From Perognathus longimembris pacificus (lineage: Eukaryota; Chordata; Mammalia; Rodentia; Heteromyidae), in contig NC_063166.1 in the NCBI RefSeq assembly GCF_023159225.1, positions 49,221,149 through 49,285,148 on the forward strand: DNA of 64,000 bases. Reading direction: 5' to 3'. The notes beneath the pieces are model-generated. The model did not search any database. It saw only the letters and a program-made list of their open reading frames with translations, and was not told the origin of the DNA. Within the stretch, counting starts at the first letter, position 1. The number at the start of each line of letters is the position of its first letter. The translations under genes and the position numbers were made by a program. Below, one piece after another: positions 1-10,684 of this stretch.

Positions 1-130
1 ATCTGAAGACATTGAATCTGAGTTTTAACTATGCTAAGATGCAGGTGTACCAACCCCCAAGTATTTATTTGAAGGTGTAATTATATGATTTAAAACAAAG
101 TTCCTATTACTGGCAGGCTGTTGCACTTAT

Positions 131-171
131 GCTGCTGCTGTTGTTGTTATTTTATTATTATTATTATTATT
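131..171. repeat. Trinucleotide microsatellite (GCT/GTT/ATT)
   Basis: A run of GCT, then GTT, then TTA/ATT triplets that ends directly at the head of a SINE. It resembles an impure A/T-rich target site or tail expansion. Confidence 0.8.
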
Positions 172-371
172 GGACTGGGAATGTGGCTTAATGGTAGAGT
201 GCTGGCCTAGCATGCATGAAGCCCTGGGTTCAATTCCTCAGTACCACATAAACAGAAAAAGCTGGAAGTGGCACTGTGGCTCAAGTGGTAGAGTGCTAGC
301 CTTGAGCAAAAGCAGCTCAGGGACAGTGCCCAGGCCCTGAGTTCAAGCCCCAGAACTTGCAAAAAAAAAAA
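172..371 (+). mobile_element. SINE family A, older subfamily
   Basis: Dimeric tRNA-like SINE. The head has an A-box-like GTGGCTTAATGG and a B-box GGTTCAATTCC. The tail has GTGGCTCAAGTGG and GAGTTCAAGCC, followed by an A-tract. The tail linker 'gcaaaagcagctc' marks an older subfamily than the copy at 936. A pyrimidine-rich stretch follows at 377-434. Confidence 0.9.
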
Positions 372-434
372 AGAAAACTCTTCCTCCTCCTCCTTCTTTC
401 TTCCTCTTCTTCCTATTTCTATTATTATTATTTC

Positions 435-545
435 TCTTTTATGAGAGAGGCCTAGGCTTGCCTCTAACTCCGGATCTTGTGACTCTCCTGTCTCTGCCTC
501 CTAAGCAGTTGAGACTCCATGTGCCGAGTTACTGTGCCCAGTGAT
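435..545 (-). mobile_element. B1-type (7SL-derived) SINE
   Basis: In antisense the words 'ggatcttgtgactctcc', 'tctctgcctcctaagcag' and 'gtgccgagttactgtgccc' align with a diverged B1/Alu-type head. No ID-like tail is attached. Confidence 0.6.
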
Positions 546-920
546 TGCTGTTAGGTTTAACAGCAGCGGCACCATGCATGCTGCTGGTGGCTCTGGTGAT
601 TTCTTTCTTTTATTCCTAGCTCCTGATGGTGGAGCTGCAGCTCCAGGGTTTGGGCTGCTGCAGGGAGTTTTGCTCAGAATCTGCCTACCTTTTCAATTAT
701 AAAGCATAGGCAGTCATGACTACAGGTTCTGCATATACTGGCTGTTATGACTCAAATAGGAAACATATTTAAAGACTTTTAAGTATCATGTGTAATTTAC
801 CTATAATGGTATGACAAACAGTTAATGAGAAGCAATTGACATCTAAATCAGGGCTCTTATTCTAGAAACATGTATGAGAAACTAGCAGAAATCATTTGAA
901 ATAACAATCAGGGAGGGTTT
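546..920. other. Anonymous DNA
   Basis: No gene or repeat recognised. Composition is mixed and no sustained open frame is seen. Confidence 0.6.
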
Positions 921-935
921 AAAAAAATTAGAACA

Positions 936-1130
936 GGGCTGGGGATATAGCCTAGTGGCAAGAGTGCCTGCCTCGGATACACGAGGCCCTAGGTTCGATT
1001 TCCCAGCACCACATATACAGAAAACGGCCAGAAGCGGCGCTGTGGCTCAAGTGGCAGAGTGCTAGCCTTGAGCGGGAAGAAGCCAGGGACAGTGCTCAGG
1101 CCCTGAGTCCAAGGCCCACGACTGGCCAAA
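936..1130 (+). mobile_element. SINE family A, young subfamily, with TSD
   Basis: Nearly intact dimeric SINE. Head: A-box TAGCCTAGTGG and a slightly altered B-box GGTTCGATTTC. Tail: 'gcggcgctgtggctcaag' through 'ggcccacgactggcc' and an A-tail. It is flanked by an identical 15-bp duplication (aaaaaaattagaaca at 921-935 and 1131-1145). It differs by only a couple of bases from the copy at 4854, so it is recent. Confidence 0.97.
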
Positions 1131-1652
1131 AAAAAAATTAGAACAATACACTTGACATGATTGCTTTCAAAATAAATACCAATGAGAGAAATTTCCTGCT
1201 TCTCCTATACTCTAAATTAGCACTAGGTATTCAGTTGTCATTAGAGTTGAACATCATTTGGCAGAACCCTGGGGACTTTTTACAGATAGGAGAGCAGGGA
1301 GCCATTCTGAAAAAGTCCTAATGACCTTGTGTCTGCTTGTGAAACACATCTATACTCACACAAATATTCCTGTGGATGAATTTATAGCAGTGTGCTATGG
1401 GTCATAATTGTCCTGCAAAGGCTTATGTATGGAAGGCTTGGCTCCCAAGTGATGAATATATGAATGTGGATATATTCACATACATGCTCATATTGAGTGT
1501 GTGCTCACACATACTTCTCACATACAAGCATGTGTACTTATTCACATGAATGCTTATATGAATATATACTCACACACATTTGCATATGTCCATATGGGTA
1601 TGTTCTCACATATACTTGTGCATTTGCTCCAATAAATGTATGTGCATGTACA

Positions 1653-1688
1653 GCTGGGAATTTGGCCTAGTGGTAAAGTACTCGCCTC
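1653..1688 (+). mobile_element. 36-bp SINE head fragment between 15-bp direct repeats
   Basis: The insert matches only the first 36 nt of the family A/ID head, including the A-box region 'ttggcctagtgg', and has no A-tail. It is flanked by identical copies of gtatgtgcatgtaca (1638-1652 and 1689-1703). The next SINE bases would read 'gtatgcatg', so microhomology with the flank is visible. Confidence 0.75.
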
Positions 1689-1751
1689 GTATGTGCATGT
1701 ACATATTCACACATGAGAATATGAAAGTATAGTCTATATGGCACTTGTTTT

Positions 1752-1962
1752 GCTGGAAATGTGGCTTAGAGGAAGAGTGCTTGCCTAGCATGCATGAAGC
1801 CCTGGGTCTTGGGTTTGATTCCTCAGCACCACATAAACAGAAAAAGCCGGAAGTGGTTCTGTGGCTCAAGTGGTAGAGTGCTAGCCTTGAGCAAAAAGAA
1901 GCCAGGGACAGTGCTCCAGCCCTGAGTTCAAGCCCCAGGACTGGCAAAAAAGTAAACAAAAA
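1752..1962 (+). mobile_element. SINE family A, older subfamily
   Basis: Full dimer with head and tail. A local insertion duplicates 'gggtcttgggttt' ahead of the B-box. The tail keeps GAGTTCAAGCC. The flanking duplication acttgttt is at 1743-1750 and 1965-1972. It sits inside the degenerate minisatellite. Confidence 0.9.
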
Positions 1963-2090
1963 ATACTTGTTTATATGTGCTCATGTGACTGTACATACAA
2001 ACATTTATGCTTGTGCTCATAGAGCACACATGCACATATATTTGCACCTATGAGCAGGCTTATATGACTGTGTACACATAAGTACTTACA

Positions 2091-3455
2091 TATTGTGCTA
2101 TAAAGACCTAAACTCTATACTGAAATTTCATGTGGCCTACAGTGCTACTGACTTCATTGCTCAAGCCCTTCCCATCTGTTAGCCACTTGTCAGACCTCTT
2201 TGATACTGCACACAAACATTCCATTCTCAAGGTTTCACTGAAGATCATGATTTTTCTCGGTATACACCACCTAATTAAGGAAGGAATAATGGAGAGGTGG
2301 CTGGCCTCTGGATGCTGTCACCACTTCATTGATTTAGAGCCAAGAGAACTCACCTTTGTTTTACAGCTCCAACATCTGGATCCTTTCTGCACTATTCAGG
2401 GGTCCAGCCCTTCCTTTGCCCCAGCCCTCCCTGTCTGTGGTAAAGCAGTATGTCCTAGTTTGTACAAGTTGGGATCAAGGTCTGGGTGTGGCCACACTGC
2501 CCTCAGGAGGACTTTGGCTTTGAGTGCTCTTCTGGCTTCCAGAATTCACATTCCCAGGATGGAGAACCCTCTGCTCGGGTGCCAGCACTTCCCACGGTCA
2601 CCACCCAGGACAGCTGACACCTGCCCTGAGCTGCGACCCCTGGACTTGTCGGTGAGTCTATTGGAGGAGTGGGAGCTCTGGCAGATTAGGTTTTGAGAGT
2701 GATGCCATGCTGTGTGGACAGCCACCCTACGGAGATGACTTGGGTGTATTGTGGAGAGATGAGGGCCCTGCTAGTTAGGACAATGGTGATTTCATCCAGG
2801 GACTCAGTTCTACCTGGACAATGTTCTAAATCAAATGCAGAGTTGTTAGGGGTTCAAGCTAAAGTACTCTGGACGCTTCAGAAGAGTGTGCAGGAGAGAA
2901 GAAAGTTTTGATTTTGGAGGCAAGTTGCTGCCCACATTGTCACACTCAATGCTTACAGAAGAGTCTGAAGCTTACGGCCCTTTCTGGCCCACTGTTGCCT
3001 TCAGGGCTGTGTCCAGCACCCTGCACTTGCCTGATACTTTCCCTGACAAAACCCACCATGCTTTCTCTGACTTCTCTGGCAAGGTTGAAATTTGGGGAAG
3101 TCTGGAATCATCTCTATCAAAGTCAAGGGTTCTGAGAGATCATCTGAGCCCGCCTTTCCCATGCACAGATGAATGACGTGTCCATTCTTGGCAGCTCTTT
3201 AGATACCAAAGAGCCCAGCTTTTGTTGTTGCACACTTTCTGACTATGTCCTTTCACTCTGGGGGGAGGGGGGCGGGGAAGACAGCATCAGGACTTCTTGG
3301 GGGAGAGAACTTTCTCTATTAAGAAAGTGCTGAGTCTAACTCTGACCTACTCCTCAAAGAGCTTAGGGATCTGCTCTTCTCCAGGCTCTGGACAAGGAGC
3401 TGGAGAGTCAGGTGAGGTAATGGAAGCACCATGTTAAGGTGTGAGGCTAAGCAGA
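2091..3455. other. Anonymous DNA with a chance open frame
   Basis: A 188-codon open frame (2130-2696, plus) runs through this region. The translation has no recognised domain, no clear coding periodicity and no clear splice context, so I do not call it a gene. No repeat recognised. Confidence 0.5.
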
Positions 3456-3459
3456 CAGT

Positions 3460-4015
3460 CTTTCAAAGACGACTGAAAGTGATCCATAGGCACACTAAGA
3501 GGTGCATACCATGCTTAGCCACAGGGAAATGCAGATCAAAATGATAATTAATGATTTCCCCAGACCCACTAGGAGGGCTAAGCTGAGAGACCACAACAAG
3601 CCTTAACGAGGATATGGGGCACATAGCACTTGTACTTGGCTAGGGGAATGCACCAGTCATTTCTCAGGAAGTTGCACAAATGTCTGCTTTTTCACCATAG
3701 GATTCTATGCCTCAATATTCATCTAAGAGAAATGAAATCATGATAGGAGGGGGAAAAGAAGGAGAGCTAAGGAAGGAGTGACATTGCCCAGGAAAAGAAA
3801 TGTGCTTGTTCCCTGACTTATGAAATTGTAACCTCTTTGCCCAACACAGTAATTCACAATAAAACTATATTTTAAAAAAGAAAAATGAAATTGTCTATCC
3901 ATAAAAACCTGCTAAGATGCATAGAATCATTTATAATATCCTTACAATGTAAATAGCTTCGTTATCTATCAGTCAGAGAATGGCTACAGAATTGTGATAT
4001 GGTAATCATCTCTTA
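3460..4015 (+). mobile_element. Old L1 ORF2/3' fragment, interrupted
   Basis: The sequence 'agggaaatgcagatcaaaa', 'cccactaggagggcta', 'aacgaggatatgggg' and 'attcatctaagagaaatga' follows the conserved 3' part of mammalian L1 ORF2. It resumes after 3891 with 'ctgctaagatgcatagaatcat'. It is heavily diverged. A younger L1 tail is inserted at 3739-3883. Confidence 0.7.
3739..3883 (+). mobile_element. 5'-truncated L1 3'UTR nested in older L1
   Basis: A G/A-rich stretch is followed by 'cttatgaaattgtaacctc' and an A-rich end. The same 3' terminus occurs in the L1 copies ending at 53681 and about 60821. Short flanking repeats aatgaaat (3731-3738 and 3884-3891) support separate insertion into the older L1. 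Confidence 0.7.
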
Positions 4016-4024
4016 TTTACAGTC

Positions 4025-4600
4025 TCTTTTCCCCTAAGAGTTCAGTTATCCATAGTCAACTATGGCTGGAAAATAGTAAATGGAGAATCCTAGAAGACAA
4101 CAGTTTATACATTTTGACTCGTTCCTACTCAAAGCAATCAGTGCAATAAAACTTTGTGCTACTCCCTCTGGATGAAATAACTTTTTTGTGCAGCAAACCC
4201 CCCATTGTGCTGCTATGTGTGATGTTCTGTGTGTTTTACCCCTGAGAGGCCATTCTAGTCATCAGATTTATTGTCCTGAGACAGCACTTACTTCATGTAA
4301 ATTTCCACAACACCTTATTGTATTCTTGCAATTCACTTTTATGTTACATATTTAGTATCATGTTTCTAAAAATGTTATGTTGGTGAACAGTTGGTGATAT
4401 AGCTTGTCTTCACAAGGATTTCCAGTTGTGGATGATCATTGTGAAGACAATTTAGGCAATTGAAAATTAATAATAAGTTACCAAAGATGCAATAATGTTG
4501 AAGGTAAATGGATTAGAAAGGTCTTCTTAAGTTATTACAGCACAATAAATAGTAGATTAGTTCCTAATGTTGCTACAATGTTTGTGGCAGGTTAGTAGTC
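4025..4600 (+). mobile_element. TcMar-Tigger-like DNA transposon remnant
   Basis: 'agttatccatagtcaacta' followed by 'gaaaatagtaaatgg' resembles the terminal region of Tigger/MER-type mariner elements, and similar words occur at 52918. The middle part (4080-4320) keeps weak similarity. The 3' limit is uncertain. Confidence 0.55.
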
Positions 4601-4853
4601 AAATATGGGCAATTTCATATGATGGCATCACATGATGTCTCACCTCTGTGACAGTCATGAGGTCTTGGTGCTTTCATTCTGTCGGATGTTCTGTTATGGA
4701 GTCTTCTGCAGTGAGCAGTCTGGGGCAGGCTCTGGAGGTGGAGGCCTAGGAGATTGGGCCTCTTTATGTGATCCCAGGATCTTCAGAGAATCTTCCACTT
4801 CTAATGGACTGCATGAGTGAGTTGGGGTGAGGAGGCTGGTGGACAGAAGTTTT

Positions 4854-5059
4854 TTTTTTTTTTTTTTGGCCAGTCCTGGGCCTTGGACTCAGGGCCTGAG
4901 CACTGTCCCTGGCTTCTTCCCGCTCAAGGCTAGCACTCTGCCACTTGAGCCACAGCGCCGCTTCTGGCCGTTTTCTGTATATGTGGTGCTGGGGAATCGA
5001 ACCTAGGGCCTCGTGTATCCGAGGCAGGCACTCTTGCCACTAGGCTATATCCCCAGCCC
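4854..5059 (-). mobile_element. SINE family A, young subfamily, with TSD
   Basis: Near-consensus full copy in antisense: T-tract, 'ggccagtcctgggcc', then the tail and the ID-like head ending 'atatccccagccc'. The flanking duplication tggacagaagtttt is at 4840-4853 and 5060-5073. The head B-box GGTTCGATTCC is intact on the minus strand. Confidence 0.97.
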
Positions 5060-5073
5060 TGGACAGAAGTTTT

Positions 5074-6769
5074 GCATCAGGGTTTTCTGTGGTACAAACC
5101 TCAGGGCACTTCACAACCTCATGTCCAGCTCCTCTAAGGACATCTATCTGGCCTGCTTCATGCATTCTTCTAATCAGCCTCCTCTTCCCTTCTTTCCTTA
5201 CAGTTTTCCTTTCCAAAAACATCATGTTAATGGGATCACAGCCATTGAGTGTCCCATCTTTTTTACATGCACAATGCATTTGAGATTCATGATTTCATGC
5301 GCAAGTATTTCCAGAGCAATACTCAGTGGAATATTGACCTGATGGGTAGCACAGTTTGCTTACCTCTTTTCAGGCTGATGGACAGTTTTTTTGGTTTGTT
5401 TTTTTTTAAGATTTGGGCATCATGCAGAAAGCTGCATGTACAAGTATTGAGTGGGCATGTGTTTTCATGTCTCTGGGATAGATACCTAAGAGTGAGGTAG
5501 TTGTGCCATGTGGTAAGGGTTTGCTTAACTTTAGAAGAAAGCCCCAAGCTGTTTTCTGGAGTGTCTGTATCATCTGGCATTTCCACCATCAACCCAGTCA
5601 AGCTTGTTTCTGCACTGTGCGGCCTCAGGGACCACAGATGAGCTATGACCATGATCGGTCCCTATGAGGAAGGTATTTGTGGCTAGACAGCCTAATTCCC
5701 AGACTCCTTCCCTTGACTCTGTGTATGTGCCTTTTGTTTCCAATGGGCTCTGATACAGATTCCTAGAATGTATTATTGGAAAAGATTGGAGTCTGCACTA
5801 GTATCCTCTGGATCACTTAGAGATCTAGCTAGTTTCTCCTAAACTCTATCATTATCTCCTTCTCCCGTCTGAGAAGACATCTTAGCTGCTTCATGTCCCT
5901 TCTGTATTAGCATCATGATACTTCCAAGGGTCTTCGGGACCGTGTCAAATGTGTGTGCATTTGGAACTTGAATCTTTCTAGATGAGCAATCTGCCTTTCC
6001 CAAGCATCCTCCTCCAAAGTCTCCCTACAACAGCAAGCAGGAAATGTGTGCCACAATTCTCCAAAGTCTATCCACAACAGGGAGCATGGCCTTGCAGTCT
6101 TACTTCTGATGCATCGATGTATACAATCATCAGAGCACTTACAGGGATGCCAGCTCCTCAACTGGACCTTTCAAGCCAGCAATATTTGTTCATGGCAAGG
6201 ACAGGCATTTATTACACACAGACAGGATAGTGCTGTCTGTCTGCAACTATCAACTGCATGTGTCTGCTCTATCTCCTGGACCCTCAATTCTTTTGAAAAG
6301 CTTTCCTCTGAGGTCCTCTGTCCCTGGATTAGGAAACACTTCATTGGCTTTCAGCCAGTTAGACAGAAGGTAATACAAATTATGCTATGGATGAAGCCAG
6401 GTATGGCTGGCTTGGCAGCACCTTCATGCTGAAGCCATCAGGTCAGGTGGCTGCAGGCAGATGCTGGTCAGTTGGGCTGGGCTTGCACTCCAGGAGTAGA
6501 GGTGGGTGTCCTACTGGCCCAGTTTTCTTTTGCTCTGTGTTAGGTGAAGGATTTCTACCTGGATGTAAATTTTGCAGAGTCTGTGGGAAGCTTCTTTGTT
6601 GTCAGTATGTGGTCATGGAAAAGGCATTCAACCAGACTGCTTCTGCCTTATTTCCTGGTGGGGGGAAGGTGTCCATAAATGTAGTGATAGCTCCATGTTG
6701 CTAATAAGGATAGCAGAGTTATAATACAGATGGCAGTACAGCAAGTGACAGTCTGTGGTAGAGAAGGGT
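5074..6769. other. Anonymous DNA
   Basis: No repeat or gene recognised in about 1.7 kb. Several 80-130 codon open frames exist on both strands, overlap each other and share no recognisable domain. Confidence 0.55.
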
Positions 6770-7110
6770 ATGGCTGTATTTTGGTCCCTGCTCTATAGTA
6801 TAACAAAACCAAATAATTTATGAAAAATATTTTGGCTCACTGGCCTAAAGGCTGGAAATGCAAGACCATGTTGCTGATGTCATCTCTGCTTCTGATGAAA
6901 GCTTTGTGCAACTTCAACTTATATCATGAGCCTGAAGAAATGGCCAAATGTGAGAGGCAACCACGTGGTGACTGATTTAGTCCCATGAGAGTTCCAGAAA
7001 GTTGGAATTAGTGCTACCCTGAGGGTGGAGCCCCCATAGTGCACAAGGCCCTCACTACTGCACTGGGACCAATACATGAATCCTCAGGACACACACCTCA
7101 GTGCCCTGAC
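6770..7110 (-). mobile_element. Possible MaLR-type LTR remnant
   Basis: In antisense order, 'aataatttatgaaaaata', 'ttttggctcactgg' and later 'gagggtggagcccccat' fit the layout of MST/MaLR solo LTRs. Divergence is high and ends cannot be fixed. Confidence 0.35.
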
Positions 7111-8979
7111 TGTGCAGCCAGGAGCTTGGGGGTGAATGTCTTACTGAAATCTATCTTGTGTAGGTATGGCAGCAGAGAAGCACATGCAGACAACTATACA
7201 TCAGGGAACTCTCCACACTTGCTGCAGCTTTTCTTGAAGCCATATGTGCAGGTGGTTTGGCCTGCAGCTAGTTTCAATCTTTTAAGAGCTAGGAGGAAAC
7301 AATAACTTGATTAGCTGTGGTTGGGACTTACCTGTGTATGTCCTTGGCACCATACACTTGTGTGTATGTCCCAATTTGCAATGGCATTTGGACAACACAG
7401 ACAGGGGACAGGAGTAAGGTAGGCTAGCCACTGCTGTAATGGCATAAACAACAGTACACTAAAGTCATCCTTTTTCTCTCTCAGCTCCTAAATGTGGAGG
7501 TGATAGGGGCCAGAAAAAGAGGAATGGCTGTTTCTGCCGGTCTGGGGAGAGATTGGGGTCCCCAAAGCAGGTTTGTTGCTGTCAAGGGTCTGAGATGTGG
7601 GGGTTTGCTCCTAGGATAACTCAGGCTCTACCCCTAATGTGCCAATAACTAGCACAGGATTGGGGTGATGCAACAGAAATTCCTGGGGCACAACATTTAG
7701 GAACACTGCCACCCAGCATGTCAGTGCCTCCAAAAATGTTTATTCAAGAGGTCTGTCTGGCTTTACCCAGGCCCTAAGCATGGTAGTAATTATTAATAAC
7801 ACCCTGATTGCTACCTGAGCCTTTCCAAGTTGGGAAGAAATAGTGTATGGATTTCACTCAGAGGAGAATGTGGTTTGGCCTCCCTGGAGAAGCAAGTGTT
7901 GAGTGTCAGCATCTTGGGGTGGGAAGATGGCTGTGCCCTGCTCACAAGGAAGTCGTAAGGGGTGAAGTGTCAGGATACCTCAGCCTGTGAGAAGGTGAGG
8001 CAGGCTGTCCTGTGCTGAAGGCCTGAACCCAACCATCCACCCTTCCTTCAGATTCAAGGTAAGCCCCTGGACTACTGTGAGCACAGGGGATGGGTGACAT
8101 TGCTCTCACAGGTGATTTTATTTTTTTCCCAGCTAAGTGAGATGGGAGACTAGAGTCAGACTCACAAACTTTTTAAGAAACAAAAGGACATCTGCGGCTT
8201 GTGTTTGAATAGAGGCACCTGGAAGGCTAGATAAGAAACAAGTTGCCTTGGGCCAGAGGATCACTGGGTAGTTAGGGAGCTAAGAGAGATGTTATTTCTA
8301 CCTTATACCTTTTTGAACGTTTTGCATATAAATGATAAAATTAAAAGGTTAGAAGATAAAAGGGAAACAGAAATGCAGCTTTTTTTTCACACCTACGTGT
8401 CTGGGAGTGAGACAGCAGGGCTACGGCACCACAGTGTTTCCTCTGTGTGTCCTGGAAACTGTGGAAAGAGGTTACCAGGAGGCAGCATGGAACCATTCCT
8501 TGCTTTGTCTTTGCAAGGCACAACAGCCGTACTTGCCACGCTACAGTCTCCAGTCAATAGCTATGAATCTACTTAAGCTATATTGGCCTCAGTTGGAGAT
8601 GAAGAGGGTTTTTTCTTTGCTTTAGGATGGTAAATTTCTGTGCAAGTGTTCAGAGAGGCATTAGGTCACTCTAGAGTGGACTTCCTTAGCAGTGTGGTCC
8701 TTCCTGAAGCCACAGAGGACAGGGGGCATCTATTTGGATGTCTCCCATACACTCCTTCACAGCCACTCTAGTCCACCAGGCACAGTTAGAGGCTGCAGAG
8801 CTATGGCAACCTTCCAGAGCTCGCCTTTGAGGAGGCTGGAAAGAGGGATAAACAACTATCACATAGCTATACACTCTGCCAGCCAGCATGTGACCACTGA
8901 GGAAATGCCAGCAGCTGTGGAGCAATGGAGGTGTGAGTAGCTTCTATTTTTCATGAGATGGCCAGAAAGACAGTAGAGA
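7111..8979. other. Anonymous DNA
   Basis: About 1.9 kb with no repeat or gene I can support. Short open frames only. Confidence 0.55.
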
Positions 8980-9330
8980 AGGCCTTGATATTTGAGCAGA
9001 GAGTTGATGAATGTGAGGTCTCTGGAAGAGCATTCCAGGTAGAGGGAACAGCTTGCACAAAGGTCCTGAGGTAGGTCCAGGCTGGGATCATTAAGGATTA
9101 ACAAAGAGGCCAATAGGATGAGGTTGGAGTAGGGAGATGAGAGAACAAGGAGATTATATCTGAAAGCCAAGGAGGATGAGTCACCTGGTAAGGACTAATG
9201 GTCTCATAGCAGCTCTGAACACTGAATAGTAGGAAGTGACTAGGGTTTAAGGAAACTTCTCAGGCCTAGAACTATTTGGGAGACACTGCAAGAATCCAGG
9301 CAGGGAAGGGTAAAGGCTGGGGCAAGAGGT
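8980..9330 (+). mobile_element. Ancient mammalian interspersed repeat, unassigned
   Basis: The phrases 'agagcattccaggtagagg', 'gcacaaaggtcctgaggta' and later 'actgcaagaatccaggcag' match a well-known ancient repeat pattern in mammals. I cannot name the family with confidence. Possibly related sequence lies at 56760-56960. Confidence 0.5.
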
Positions 9331-10436
9331 CACAAGAGGGATATGAAGGAGTGAGAGGGGGAAGAGGAAGAGGATGGTAAAGAGGAGGAACTTGAGCCAG
9401 GCAGGAACTTGAGCTTGGAATGGTGGCCTCAAGCCCAGCATTAAGCACCCAAGCTAACATTTGTGGGCACTTGACCTGGGGCAACTTCTCTCCTGGGGCA
9501 CCATCTATTCCTTCTACCCTCAGGTTGGATTCTGGTGAAGGAAGTGTTGTGTTTTAGTAAAGCTCAGCTAACTGGAGCTGTGGTTTGGAAACAAGTTCCA
9601 TGGAGGAGAAATGTGCTGAAGAGGCAATAAAAGACCCTGACCAGCACTTCCCATACAACCCAGTACCCTGTTTCCAGAGGCCCGCATACTGCTTTCATGC
9701 TTGTGCTCCTCCCAAGTTGGGAACAGATGGTTTCCTCAGCTAAACAATAGTTTGCAGTGGGGTTCAGCCAGAAATGCTGCCTCTTGCCAAGGACTTTCTG
9801 GAACTGGATGACCTCTTGTTCTCTCAAGGTCATCTGTCATTGGTCCTCCCTTTCCAGCCCTTTTACTGAGGGAGAGACAGGCCGCATAGCCTTCCCATAG
9901 CTCTCTCCTTCCACCCTTCTCCTGTTTTCTGGCAATGGTGGCTTTGGCCTGGCAGGAACTGGAATAGTCAGAAGCAGTCTGATCACTCTGCTCATGATGG
10001 AGAGGAGCTACGTTGTAGGGAAGAGCCTTCTGCAAGGTGAAGTACCACGACATCTGTGAATGGGACACATGTTGGCTGTGTCAGGGACTCTTTGCTGAGT
10101 GAAGACCTAGAGAGAGCTGTTTGCTGCCTATCTTCCTTCATGAACAACAGAACTTGAAGCTTATTGAACGGATAATACAACCCAACAGAGTGACACTCTT
10201 CCATTAAAACCTAGGCTTATCTCAAACCACTCAATTTCACAAATTGCAAATCAAATGAAATGAGCAAGTATAATTTCATGTCTGACTCCCAAATCAATTT
10301 AGTGATGGGTGCCACTGAATGTTAGTTTTTTTTCCTGTTACCAAAAATGTGAAAAACAAAGGATTCCTGAAACAAGGAAAAACTGAAATCATTTATTCTA
10401 AAGTCAGGAATGAGGGCAAAGGTGTTTTACTCTCTT
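9331..10436. other. Anonymous DNA
   Basis: No recognisable gene or repeat. Purine-rich at 9300-9400. Confidence 0.5.
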
Positions 10437-10493
10437 CACACACACACATACACACACACACGTGTGTGTGTGTGTGTATGTGTGTGTGTGTGT
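10437..10493. repeat. Back-to-back (CA)n/(TG)n inverted microsatellite
   Basis: A CA tract with one CATA interruption abuts a TG tract with one TATG interruption at ...CACAC|GTGTG.... Because CA and TG are reverse complements, the arms can pair, giving a near-palindrome of about 55 bp. Confidence 0.9.
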
Positions 10494-10495
10494 AA

Positions 10496-10684
10496 TGGGG
10501 CTTGAACTCTGGGCCTTGAGCAGTCACTCAGACAGTTGGCACTCTACCACTTCCAGCATTTTGCTAGTTAATTGGAAATAAAAGTCTTGAGGATTTGTCT
10601 GCTTGGGCTGCCTTTGGATTTGCGTCTCAGATCTCGGCCTCCCGCTAGTTAGGATTATAGGGGTCAGCCACCATTGTCTGGCTC
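10496..10684 (-). mobile_element. SINE family B
   Basis: Antisense copy with tail remnants ('gggcttgaactctgggcc', 'ggcactctaccactt'), the linker 'agttaattggaaataaaag' and the B1-like head ('cggcctcccgctagttagg'). Confidence 0.8.

Larger units (their letters stand above)
1455..2090. repeat. Degenerate CACATA-type minisatellite
   Basis: Loosely repeated units of roughly 24-30 bp start with CACATA/CACACA and contain 'catgctcata' or 'tgcttatatg' variants. The array shows at 1455-1640, resumes at 1690-1742 and again at 1965-2090, and is interrupted by SINE insertions. Unit boundaries are approximate by eye. Confidence 0.6.

Noticed and set aside
936..1010. tRNA-like A- and B-boxes suggesting a tRNA gene
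   Set aside because: They belong to SINE heads with A-tails and TSDs. No complete cloverleaf, anticodon arm or terminator is apparent.
2130..2696. 188-codon open frame, the longest in the window
   Set aside because: No recognisable domain, no clear splice or promoter context, and length within chance expectation for 64 kb.
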